Made by a program: the position numbers and the translations under genes. Shown here one piece after another: positions 1 through 6,354 of a stretch of 9,282 nt of DNA (position 1 is the first letter of the stretch; each line of letters begins with the position of its first letter). The notes under the pieces were generated by a model, which saw only the letters and a program-made list of their open reading frames with translations, was not told the DNA's origin and did no database searches. Source of the stretch: Proteobacteria bacterium UBA664 (GTDB lineage: Bacteria; Pseudomonadota; Gammaproteobacteria; UBA7966); the NCBI GenBank assembly GCA_002299125.1, contig DBNU01000144.1, positions 1 to 9,282 on the forward strand, given 5' to 3'.

Positions 1-668
1 CGGGCAACGACTTCCTGGATGGTGGGGACGGCGATGACGTTCTTCTAGGCGGTGCCGGTGACGACGAACTCCATGGTGGCAATGGTAACGACCGCCTTCT
101 GGGTGGTGCCGGCAATGATCGTCTGTTCGGTGGGGACGGCGATGACGTCCTCGACGGGGGCGCGGGCAACGATCTGCTCGAGGGTGGTGCCGGCAATGAC
201 CGCCTTCTGGGTGGTGCCGGCAATGATCGTCTGTTCGGCGGGGCGGGCAACGACGTCCTCGACGGAGGCGCGGGCAACGACTTCCTGGATGGCGGGGACG
301 GCGATGACGTTCTTATCGGCGGTGCCGGTAGAGATATTCTTCACGGCGGGACTGGGAATGACACGTTGTGGGGCGGGGCTGGCGATGGTGACTTCGCCTA
401 CGGCGGTGCCGGTGATGACCTCTTCCTCTTCCGTCACGGCGATGGTCGCGGTGATCACTACGTCGGTGGTGAAGGCCGCGACGTGCTGCGCCTCGAGGGT
501 GCCGACGGTGGGGCCGTGGGTGCCGGCTGGACCTTCTCCCTCGCCAGCGGCAGCGTCAGCGCCTCGGGCGAGAATTTCCTCGAGCTGAGCGCAGACGCAC
601 AGGGGACGCTGACCCTCGCCGATGGCTCCTCGCTCAACTTCGAGCAGATCGAGCGCATCGTGTGGTGA
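1..668 (+). CDS. RTX repeat protein, 3' part (likely T1SS substrate)
   Basis: The reading frame enters from the left edge (first full codon at base 3) and stops with TGA at 666-668, leaving 221 residues. Bases 3-380 encode fourteen consecutive 9-residue units of the form GGxGxDxLx. They are followed at 381-410 by a degenerate 10-residue unit (GDGDFAYGGA) and a closing GDDLFLF. Such repeats bind calcium in a parallel beta-roll and fold outside the cell after type I secretion. The roughly 85 residues after the repeats end in NFEQIERIVW; uncleaved C-terminal signals lie in this position in RTX proteins. The N-terminal, function-bearing part is missing, so toxin, adhesin, protease, lipase or S-layer protein cannot be told apart. 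The exporter operon begins 331 bases downstream on the same strand and is its probable transporter. The repeats are also repetitive at DNA level. Confidence 0.93.
   Translation, partial: GNDFLDGGDGDDVLLGGAGDDELHGGNGNDRLLGGAGNDRLFGGDGDDVLDGGAGNDLLEGGAGNDRLLGGAGNDRLFGGAGNDVLDGGAGNDFLDGGDGDDVLIGGAGRDILHGGTGNDTLWGGAGDGDFAYGGAGDDLFLFRHGDGRGDHYVGGEGRDVLRLEGADGGAVGAGWTFSLASGSVSASGENFLELSADAQGTLTLADGSSLNFEQIERIVW
3..380 (+). repeat. RTX nonapeptide-coding repeats, 14 x 27 bp
   Basis: Fourteen 27-bp units run without interruption. A higher-order pattern is visible. The stretch starting at base 90 recurs at base 198 (offset 108 = four units), with the first 41 bases identical. The stretch at 1-60 recurs at 271-330 (offset 270 = ten units), with only about five differences. 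This indicates recent internal duplication or gene conversion, not just protein-level constraint. Confidence 0.9.
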
Positions 669-729
669 TGACGCATCCACGAGGTGACCTATATGCCCGG
701 TGGCAGAGGACCCCAGCCTGTTGAACTGG

Positions 730-749
730 ATCCCCGCCTGCGCGGGGAT
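730..749. repeat. REP-like hairpin 1
   Basis: ATCCCCGC (730-737) and GCGGGGAT (742-749) form a perfect 8-bp inverted repeat around a 4-base loop (CTGC). The motif resembles the short GC-rich palindromes scattered between genes in many Beta- and Gammaproteobacteria. It lies 61 bases after the RTX stop codon and could stabilise or end that transcript, although no T-run follows. Confidence 0.75.
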
Positions 750-799
750 TACGGGTGGCGCGCGGGGATGACGGGTGGCGCGCGGGGATGACGGTCGAG
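744..799. repeat. 20-bp tandem repeat, about 2.8 copies
   Basis: Units begin at 744, 764 and 784. The first two differ at a single base (GATTACG versus GATGACG in GGGGAT[T/G]ACGGGTGGCGCGC); the third matches for its first 11 bases and then diverges. The array grows out of the right arm of hairpin 1, as if that half of the palindrome had been amplified. Confidence 0.8.
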
Positions 800-807
800 T
801 TCTCGTC

Positions 808-827
808 ATTCCCGCGCGGGCGGGAAT
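808..827. repeat. REP-like hairpin 2
   Basis: ATTCCCGC (808-815) and GCGGGAAT (820-827) form a perfect 8-bp inverted repeat around GCGG. It can alternatively pair outward: CGTCATTCCC at 804-813 is nearly complementary to GGGATGACG at 785-793, so the last tandem unit and this element could form a larger hairpin. Confidence 0.75.
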
Positions 828-899
828 CGTGGCGTCGGCCGGTGGCCCGCGTCGGCATCAAGCGTAGAGGGTCGCGCACGGCTCACCCGCATCAAGCCG

Positions 900-982
900 C
901 CTGCCTGCACGGTCGCTAACCGGAAGGGATGGCAGGAAGCAGCCCTGAGACGGCGGCGTCCTGGCCAATGGGGCAACCGCCG
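900..982 (+). promoter_or_regulatory. Candidate structured 5' leader of the exporter operon
   Basis: Three perfect inverted repeats lie in order just before the ribosome binding site. CCTGCC (900-905) pairs with GGCAGG (931-936) and encloses CGGT (910-913) with ACCG (919-922). A second domain pairs CGGCGG (951-956) with CCGCCG (977-982). The ribosome binding site at 988-997 follows directly. No known riboswitch class could be matched by eye, and GC-rich DNA yields such stems by chance, so this is only a candidate. Confidence 0.28.
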
Positions 983-999
983 GAGCCGGGGAAGGAACG

Positions 1000-2718
1000 A
1001 TGTCAGGTCAGGGACGACATCACGCGCGCGCGCCGGCGGCATGGCGACGCAGCGATGTGCTTGCGGCATCGCTCGCCAGCAATCTGCTGGCACTCGCCCT
1101 GCCATTGGTCACCCTGCAGGTCTACGACCGCATCGTGCCGAACGCCTCCTTCCCGACGCTTGCGGTGCTGGTCTCGGCGCTCGTGGTGGTGGCCTTTGTC
1201 GATGCGCTGCTCAGTCATGCGCGCGCAGCCATCCTTGCCCGTCGTGGCGCCCACTACGAATACCACAGCGGCATACAGGCCATGGAGGCCGTGCTGCACG
1301 CCGACCTCGCCGCCTTTGACAGCGATGCGCGCGGGGCCTGGCTCGAGCGCTTCCAGGCCATCGAAGGCCTGCGCGACTTCCACCACGGCGGCTCGGCCCT
1401 GCTGGTGGTCGAATTGCCCTTTGTCTTCTTGTTTCTCGCCCTCATCTGGCAGTTCGCGGGCACGCTGGTGCTGGTGCCGCTGGTGATGATCGCCGTCTTC
1501 CTGCTCTTTTCCTACATCGCCGGCCGGGCGCTGCGGCGGGCCATCGGAACCAAGGCGGACCACCATGAGCGGCGCCTGAACTTCATCATCGAATGCCTGC
1601 GCGGGATCCACACCGTGAAGGCGCTGGCACTCGAGGCGCAGATGCAAAGGCGCTACGAGCGTCTGCAACGGAGTTCTGCCGTCGCCGTGCATGAGTTCGT
1701 CTGGGTGAACGCCCTGATCCAGGGCCTGGCCACTACGTTCTCGCAGGCGGTCATGGTGGCCTTTGTCGCCATCGGCAGCCTGAACGTGATCGAAGGCAGC
1801 CTCACCATCGGCGCGCTCGCCGCGGGCACGATGCTGGCCGGCCGGGTCCTGCAACCGGCGCTCAGGGCGCTTGCCTTCTGGACCCAGCGTGAGGGCATGG
1901 CGGATCGTGAGCAGAAGCTCCGCGAATTGCTGAACCTGCCACCCGAAGCAGCGGATGGCCAGCAGGACCCGGGTCGCTTGCGGGGCCGAATAGACATCGA
2001 AGGCGTCAGCTTCTGTTATCCCGGTGCGACCACGCCCCTCCTGAGCGGAATCGACCTCACGGTGGAAGCCGGCAGCTCGGTGTCGATCTCCGGGCCGAAC
2101 GGGGCAGGCAAGAGCACGCTACTCAATCTCATCATGGGATTTGTCGTGCCTGACGAGGGCCGCATCCTGCTGGATGGTGCGGACATCGCAGACCTCGATC
2201 GCGCGCGCGTGCGCCCGCAGATCGCGCTCATCCCACAGGAGGGTGTGCTCTTCACTGGCGACATGCTCGAGAACATGACCCTCGGGCGCGGCGGCGATGC
2301 AATGGACGACGCCATGCGTCTGTGCGGCGAGCTTGGCCTCGAGACCACACTGCGTAGCCTCCCGTCGGGCCTCGACACCACAATCAACGGCGACGTGGCG
2401 CACTCCATGGCGCAGGGCTTCGCCCAGCGGCTTGTCACCGTGCGTGCGCTCGTCGGCACGCCTTCCATCATCCTGTTCGATGATGCCAATACCGGCCTCG
2501 ATGACGACAATGACCGGCGCCTGCGCGAGTTGCTGGTTGCCCTTTCCCGCAAGCACACACTTATCGTTGTCTCCCACCGGCCGTCGTTGCAGCGGATCTG
2601 CCAGCAGCACTACGAGCTGCGCGACGGGCGCCTGCTGCCCCAAACCGGGCCCCAGAGTGGGCCGCGCCAGGATCCGGCCCGGCTGCGGCTCCTGCGCAAT
2701 CTGGCCGCACCCGCATGA
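1000..2718 (+). CDS. T1SS ABC transporter, short half (TMD-NBD, degenerate signature)
   Basis: A 572-residue inner-membrane half-transporter with a strong ribosome binding site (GGGGAAGGAA, 988-997). Membrane segments occur from about residue 20 to 280 (clear stretches near 20-40, 53-72, 133-177 and 235-275), followed by a nucleotide-binding domain. Visible motifs are Walker A GPNGAGKST (365-373), Q-loop Gln413, Walker B IILFDD (490-495), D-loop TGLD and switch His526. Two departures from the norm stand out. The position of LSGGQ reads MAQGF (470-474), and the residue after the Walker B Asp is Asp495, not the catalytic Glu. There is no N-terminal C39-like domain. The family, by the VYDRIVPN motif and its neighbours, is that of type I secretion ATPase/permeases. 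It overlaps the next ABC gene by 4 bases (ATGA), implying co-translation and a heterodimer with it. The lipid or drug exporter family is less likely given the RTX/HlyD context. Confidence 0.92.
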   Translation: MSGQGRHHARAPAAWRRSDVLAASLASNLLALALPLVTLQVYDRIVPNASFPTLAVLVSALVVVAFVDALLSHARAAILARRGAHYEYHSGIQAMEAVLHADLAAFDSDARGAWLERFQAIEGLRDFHHGGSALLVVELPFVFLFLALIWQFAGTLVLVPLVMIAVFLLFSYIAGRALRRAIGTKADHHERRLNFIIECLRGIHTVKALALEAQMQRRYERLQRSSAVAVHEFVWVNALIQGLATTFSQAVMVAFVAIGSLNVIEGSLTIGALAAGTMLAGRVLQPALRALAFWTQREGMADREQKLRELLNLPPEAADGQQDPGRLRGRIDIEGVSFCYPGATTPLLSGIDLTVEAGSSVSISGPNGAGKSTLLNLIMGFVVPDEGRILLDGADIADLDRARVRPQIALIPQEGVLFTGDMLENMTLGRGGDAMDDAMRLCGELGLETTLRSLPSGLDTTINGDVAHSMAQGFAQRLVTVRALVGTPSIILFDDANTGLDDDNDRRLRELLVALSRKHTLIVVSHRPSLQRICQQHYELRDGRLLPQTGPQSGPRQDPARLRLLRNLAAPA

Positions 2719-4880
2719 ACGCCGCCCTGAATCTGCCGATCCTGACCGAGGATGTTGCCCAGGCGATCCGTCGTGGTGACCTCGATGAGGTGGCGCGGCT
2801 GTCCCCGCTGCTCGGCTGCCTTGTTGTCTTCATCCATGACCAGAGTTTGCGCGACTGGCAAGCGCCGCTCATCGAGTCCCTGCCGCACCACGCAGCGACC
2901 TTCGATCTCGTGGACCTGCGCAACCTGCTGGTGCACCTGGGATATGTGACACACGAATCCCGTGCAACGCCTGGCCGGCCACCAGAGCCGCGCCTGCTGC
3001 CGGCACTCTTCGTGGGCGATGGGGGCGAGCTGCTCCTGCTGCGGCAGCGGAATGGTGATCGATTCCGCTGGTTCGACGGCAATGCCCGCGCCGAGGGCGA
3101 AGGGATCTTGCCGTGCTCGGGTCGCCTGTTCGTCTTCGATCAGACCCAAGCCCTCGCGGGCGCACCGGAGCGCAGCGGCGAGCCCTGGTTCACGCGCCTG
3201 ACCGGTCGCTTCGGTGGCCTCTTCCTGCACCTGATGGCGATGACCTTCTGGTTGAACGTCACCACCATCGCGGTGCCCATCTTCATCATGGCGGTCTACG
3301 ATCAGGTCATCGGCATCCGTGCCTTGACCTCCTTGCCGTGGCTGGTCGGCGGCATCGCCTTCGTGCTCGTGCTGGAGCTCTGTCTGCGGATGCTGCGCGC
3401 CTGGACGCTGGGCACGCTCGCCGGCCGCGTGGACTACCTGCTCAGCACCGGCACCTTCCGGCAGCTTCTGCATCTGTCACCGGTGATGACAGAGCGTTCG
3501 CCGCTCGCGGCGCAGCTTGGCAAGATCCGTCAGTTCGACAATCTGCGGGACTTTTTCGCCGGTGGCGCGCTGGTGTCACTCATCGAACTCCCCGCGCTGC
3601 CCATCTTCTTCGCAACCCTCGCATGGCTGGGCGGCTGGCTGGCGATCATTCCGGTGGTGGCGGGTGCCTGCTATGCCCTGGTCGCCTGGCTTTGCATCGG
3701 GCGCATTCGGCGCGGCCTCCGGGCGGCGGCCGTCGCGCGCACGCAGCGCGAGCAGATGCTGATGGAGACCTTCGCCGGCCTGCGGGAGCTGAAGGCACTG
3801 AGCGCCGAGCCCCTGTGGCGGGAGCGTTTTGCGGCCGCCACCGCCGAGCAGGCAGAGGCAACCCGGGTGACCGTCATGGATCAGGCCCTGCTCAATGGCA
3901 TCACCAATCTGGTCACGGCTCTGGCGGCCGTGGCGATGCTCGGCTTCGGTACCCTGGCCGTGCTCGCAGGCAACCTCTCGGTGGGCGCGCTCATCGCCAG
4001 CATGACCCTCATGTGGCGGGTCCAGGCACCCTTGCAGGGGCTCTTCGTGGCAGCCTTCCGCTTCGACGCCATCTCTGCCGCGATCCGCGACGTCAATCAG
4101 TTGATGACCTTGCCGGTGGAGCGACGCGGGCGCAAATCCATGCTGCTCGCACAGGAGATCAAGGGGCATCTCAGCTTCGATCGGGTGAGCTTCCGCTACG
4201 GTGCCGATGCCGATCCGGCCTTGCTCGGCGTCAGCTTCCAGGTGCCGGCGCGGGGCTTCGTGGCGATCACCGGCAGCAACGGGGCCGGCAAGTCCACGCT
4301 GCTGAAGCTGGTGAACGCCATGTACCCCATCGCCTCGGGGACGGTGGCCATCGACGGCATCGATACCCGGCAGTTCGATGTCGCGGATCTGCGCCGACTG
4401 GTGAGCTACGTGCCGCAGCAGCCTTCGCTGTTCCGCGGCACCATCGCGCAGAACCTGCGGCTGCGCCACCCGCTGGCAACCGACGACGACCTTCGCCGCG
4501 CCTGCTTCCGCGCCGGCATCCTCAAGGCCATCGAGGCACTGCCGGAGGGCTTCAGGACTCAGGTTGGCGATCATTGCACCGTCCGCCTGCCCGTGAGCCT
4601 CATCCGCGGCATCTGCATTGCCCGCGCGCTGGTGGTGGATTCGCCCATTCTGCTGCTGGATGAACCGGCCTCCGGTCTGGACAACGATGGTGACGAGGCG
4701 TTGATGCTCGCGCTCCAGGCCATCAAGGGTCATGCCACCATCCTGATGGTCACGCACCGCCCGAGCCATGTGCGGCTGGCGGATCGTGTGGTGGTCATCG
4801 AGCGCGGCATGCTTAAGGCTGTGCAGACACCCGACGAGTATTTCGCGCCGAAACAGCCGGCCGTGCGCCGGGAGGGATGA
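2715..4880 (+). CDS. T1SS ABC transporter, LapB-like with C39-like N-terminal domain
   Basis: A 721-residue inner-membrane protein. Residues 1 to about 150 resemble the C39-peptidase-like domain of type I secretion ATPases, which docks substrates. A Cys is present at 35 (LLGCLVVF) but no catalytic HxVVL-type histidine motif is visible, so it is probably non-cleaving. Membrane segments begin near 166. The ATPase domain has Walker A GSNGAGKST (520-528), Q-loop Gln568, a canonical Walker B ILLLDEP (645-651) with Glu650, SGLD and switch His681. The signature is badly altered: LPVSL at 625-629 in place of LSGGQ, although the following IARAL is normal. It starts at an ATG overlapping the previous stop; I see no strong ribosome binding site, which fits translational coupling. 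The HlyD-type gene follows after 3 bases. It most likely works with the shorter ABC protein to drive RTX export. Confidence 0.93.
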   Translation: MNAALNLPILTEDVAQAIRRGDLDEVARLSPLLGCLVVFIHDQSLRDWQAPLIESLPHHAATFDLVDLRNLLVHLGYVTHESRATPGRPPEPRLLPALFVGDGGELLLLRQRNGDRFRWFDGNARAEGEGILPCSGRLFVFDQTQALAGAPERSGEPWFTRLTGRFGGLFLHLMAMTFWLNVTTIAVPIFIMAVYDQVIGIRALTSLPWLVGGIAFVLVLELCLRMLRAWTLGTLAGRVDYLLSTGTFRQLLHLSPVMTERSPLAAQLGKIRQFDNLRDFFAGGALVSLIELPALPIFFATLAWLGGWLAIIPVVAGACYALVAWLCIGRIRRGLRAAAVARTQREQMLMETFAGLRELKALSAEPLWRERFAAATAEQAEATRVTVMDQALLNGITNLVTALAAVAMLGFGTLAVLAGNLSVGALIASMTLMWRVQAPLQGLFVAAFRFDAISAAIRDVNQLMTLPVERRGRKSMLLAQEIKGHLSFDRVSFRYGADADPALLGVSFQVPARGFVAITGSNGAGKSTLLKLVNAMYPIASGTVAIDGIDTRQFDVADLRRLVSYVPQQPSLFRGTIAQNLRLRHPLATDDDLRRACFRAGILKAIEALPEGFRTQVGDHCTVRLPVSLIRGICIARALVVDSPILLLDEPASGLDNDGDEALMLALQAIKGHATILMVTHRPSHVRLADRVVVIERGMLKAVQTPDEYFAPKQPAVRREG

Positions 4881-4883
4881 TCG

Positions 4884-6218
4884 ATGCTGGCCAGCGTGAG
4901 CCCAACGTCCAACGGTGAAGGTGCGCACCATCTGCGTGGACGCGTCCTGTCGCAGGTCATCGAGCTGGAGGAGGGGCGGCTACCGACCGTGCTCGTATTC
5001 GGCACCTTGCTCACGGCGGCGCTGGTGCTGGGATCCATCGTCTGGTCCGGCTTTGCGCCACTGGTGGAGGTGGCCAGGACGGAAGGCAGCGTCAGGCCGG
5101 CCGAGCGCATTCATCGGATCCAGCATCTCGAGGGTGGGATCGTGCATGCCGTGCATGTGCGCGAAGGTGACCATGTGCGCGCGGGCGACCTGCTCATTGA
5201 GCTCAGCCGGCATGCGAGCGCCAGTGAGGTGCAGCAGATCGAGGCCCGTGCCGGGGCCCTGGAGGCACGTCTCGGCAGATTGGAGGCCTTGCTCACGGGT
5301 GCCGACGAACTACAGGGAATGGTGGCGGAGGATCCGTTGCAGCAGCGCCTGTTCACCGAACAGCGGGCGGCGCTGGCAGAGCAGCTTGCGGTGATCGAGG
5401 CCGAGCGCCGGCGGCTCGCACAGGAGGTCAGTTCCAAGGGCGCGCAGGTCAAGGCCCTCCAGCAGTCGGTGGACATGCTGCGCGAGCGCCAGCGGTTGCA
5501 GAGCGAGGGTCATCGCCGCGGTGCCATCGCCCGGGTGGATACGCTCACCGCGGAAGCCAACCTGGCGCAGAACGTGAGCCAGTTGCACGCCGTGCAGGCC
5601 GAGATCTCCATTGCCCGCGCGGGTATCGCGGCCACCGACGAGAAGATGGCCGAGGTCCGAGGCCGCTGGCGACAGGATCTGCGGCTGGAGGCAGAGCAAG
5701 CGGCGGCTGAGCTTGCCGAGGCGCGGGCGCAACGCCTGCGCCTGACTGATCGCCTCGACCGTACGGCGATCACCGCACCGGTCGGCGGCCTCATTCAGGC
5801 ACTCAACGTGCACACACTGTCGTCGGTGGTGGAACCGGGCGCCGTGGTGCTGGAGCTTGTGCCCACTGATGGCGAACTGCTCGCCGAGACCCGTGTGGAA
5901 CCCAAGGACATCGGATACCTGCGCCCGGGGCAGCGGGTGGATGTCACCGTCGCAGGCTTCGAGTCACAGCGCTTCGGCAACCTCGAGGGTAGTCTGCGCA
6001 GCGTTTCGCCAAGCACCTATCTCGACAGCGAGGGGCGCCCCTACTACCGGGCGGAGATCGTGCTCGAGCAGGGCTACCTTGGATCGGATCCAGGCCGCAA
6101 CCGACTCGTCCCCGGCATGACCGTGCAGGCGGCCATCCGGACTGGCGAGAAGACGGTGCTCGAGTACCTGCTCAAGCCCGTCTATCGCGGGCTGGGAGAG
6201 GCCATGCGCGAACGCTGA
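4884..6218 (+). CDS. T1SS membrane fusion protein, HlyD/LapC family
   Basis: A 444-residue periplasmic adaptor that would bridge the ABC pair and an outer-membrane TolC-like channel. In order it has a short cytoplasmic N-terminus, one membrane anchor (about 34-56), and a first half-lipoyl segment with the family's hallmark IQHLEGGIV and REGDxVxxGDLL. Next come a long Ala/Glu/Arg/Gln-rich coiled coil (about 115-290), a second lipoyl half (TAITAPVGGLI) and a C-terminal beta-barrel region ending near RLVPGMTVQAAI. Length and order are normal for the family. The ATG lies 3 bases after the ABC stop and has a good ribosome binding site inside the end of that gene (GGGAGGGA, 4870-4877). No outer-membrane partner gene follows, so that subunit must be encoded elsewhere. 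Identification as the RTX exporter adaptor is strong from sequence plus context. Confidence 0.95.
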   Translation: MLASVSPTSNGEGAHHLRGRVLSQVIELEEGRLPTVLVFGTLLTAALVLGSIVWSGFAPLVEVARTEGSVRPAERIHRIQHLEGGIVHAVHVREGDHVRAGDLLIELSRHASASEVQQIEARAGALEARLGRLEALLTGADELQGMVAEDPLQQRLFTEQRAALAEQLAVIEAERRRLAQEVSSKGAQVKALQQSVDMLRERQRLQSEGHRRGAIARVDTLTAEANLAQNVSQLHAVQAEISIARAGIAATDEKMAEVRGRWRQDLRLEAEQAAAELAEARAQRLRLTDRLDRTAITAPVGGLIQALNVHTLSSVVEPGAVVLELVPTDGELLAETRVEPKDIGYLRPGQRVDVTVAGFESQRFGNLEGSLRSVSPSTYLDSEGRPYYRAEIVLEQGYLGSDPGRNRLVPGMTVQAAIRTGEKTVLEYLLKPVYRGLGEAMRER

Positions 6219-6222
6219 GGAT

Positions 6223-6239
6223 GCGCGCGGCGGGCGCGC
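6223..6239 (+). terminator. Possible hairpin at the end of the exporter operon
   Basis: GCGCGC (6223-6228) and GCGCGC (6234-6239) are self-complementary around GGCGG, starting 5 bases after the HlyD-family stop. A 6-bp pure GC stem could halt or protect the transcript, but no T-run follows. Alternating GC is also common by chance here, so confidence is low. Confidence 0.25.
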
Positions 6240-6253
6240 CGAGTGCGGTGTGC

Positions 6254-6268
6254 CGCGGGGATGACGGT
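6254..6268. repeat. Solitary copy of the REP-like unit
   Basis: CGCGGGGATGACGGT is identical over 15 bases to 781-795 in the array upstream of the operon. It lacks a full partner arm, so it is a half element. It sits in the convergent gap between the HlyD-family gene and the c-di-GMP enzyme gene, so the same repeat family brackets the three-gene operon. Confidence 0.65.
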
Positions 6269-6354
6269 GTGCGCCTGCAAATCCTCGTGGAACGGTCTTT
6301 GAAGAGATGCTGTTGATCAGTGCCGCGCCAGCCTCACGCGCACAAGCATTCGCC

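Larger units (their letters stand above)
669..999. other. Gene-free stretch between RTX gene and exporter operon
   Basis: These 331 bases have no credible coding frame. They hold two REP-like hairpins and a 20-bp tandem repeat (726-827), a direct repeat GCATCAAGC at 855-863 and 889-897, a foldable leader (900-982) and the ribosome binding site of the next gene (988-997). I see no convincing sigma-70 promoter and no hairpin followed by a T-run, so it is open whether the RTX gene and the exporter genes share a transcript. Confidence 0.7.

Noticed and set aside
3..380. Regularly spaced repeats considered as a CRISPR array
   Set aside because: The 27-bp units are contiguous without unique spacers and encode in-frame RTX nonapeptides.
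52..588. 178-residue plus-strand open frame overlapping the RTX gene
   Set aside because: It is an alternate frame of the same repeats; the GGxGxDxL frame is the coherent protein.
45..809. 254-residue open frame on the minus strand across the RTX repeats, containing a VIPAQAGIQ-type stretch
   Set aside because: It is the antisense shadow of the GGxGxDxL repeats run into the REP-like element; its repetitive Val/Ile/Ala/Thr composition follows directly from the plus-strand codons.
855..920. Faint resemblance to a GEMM cyclic di-GMP riboswitch (CGCACGG, CATCAAGCC)
   Set aside because: The conserved GCACAGGGCAAACC and GACGCAAAGCC cores are not matched; the resemblance is too loose to call.
943..960. 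CTGAGA in the leader, suggesting a TPP riboswitch
   Set aside because: None of the other conserved TPP elements (CTGATC-like and GCGTAGGGA segments) is present, and the downstream genes are not thiamine-related.
3113..4663. 516-residue plus-strand open frame inside the second ABC gene
   Set aside because: Arg/Ala/Gly/His-rich out-of-frame shadow in GC-rich DNA; the overlapping frame has all ABC motifs.
3576..4931. 451-residue minus-strand open frame opposite the second ABC gene
   Set aside because: Antisense shadow rich in Gln/His/Arg with no recognisable domain.
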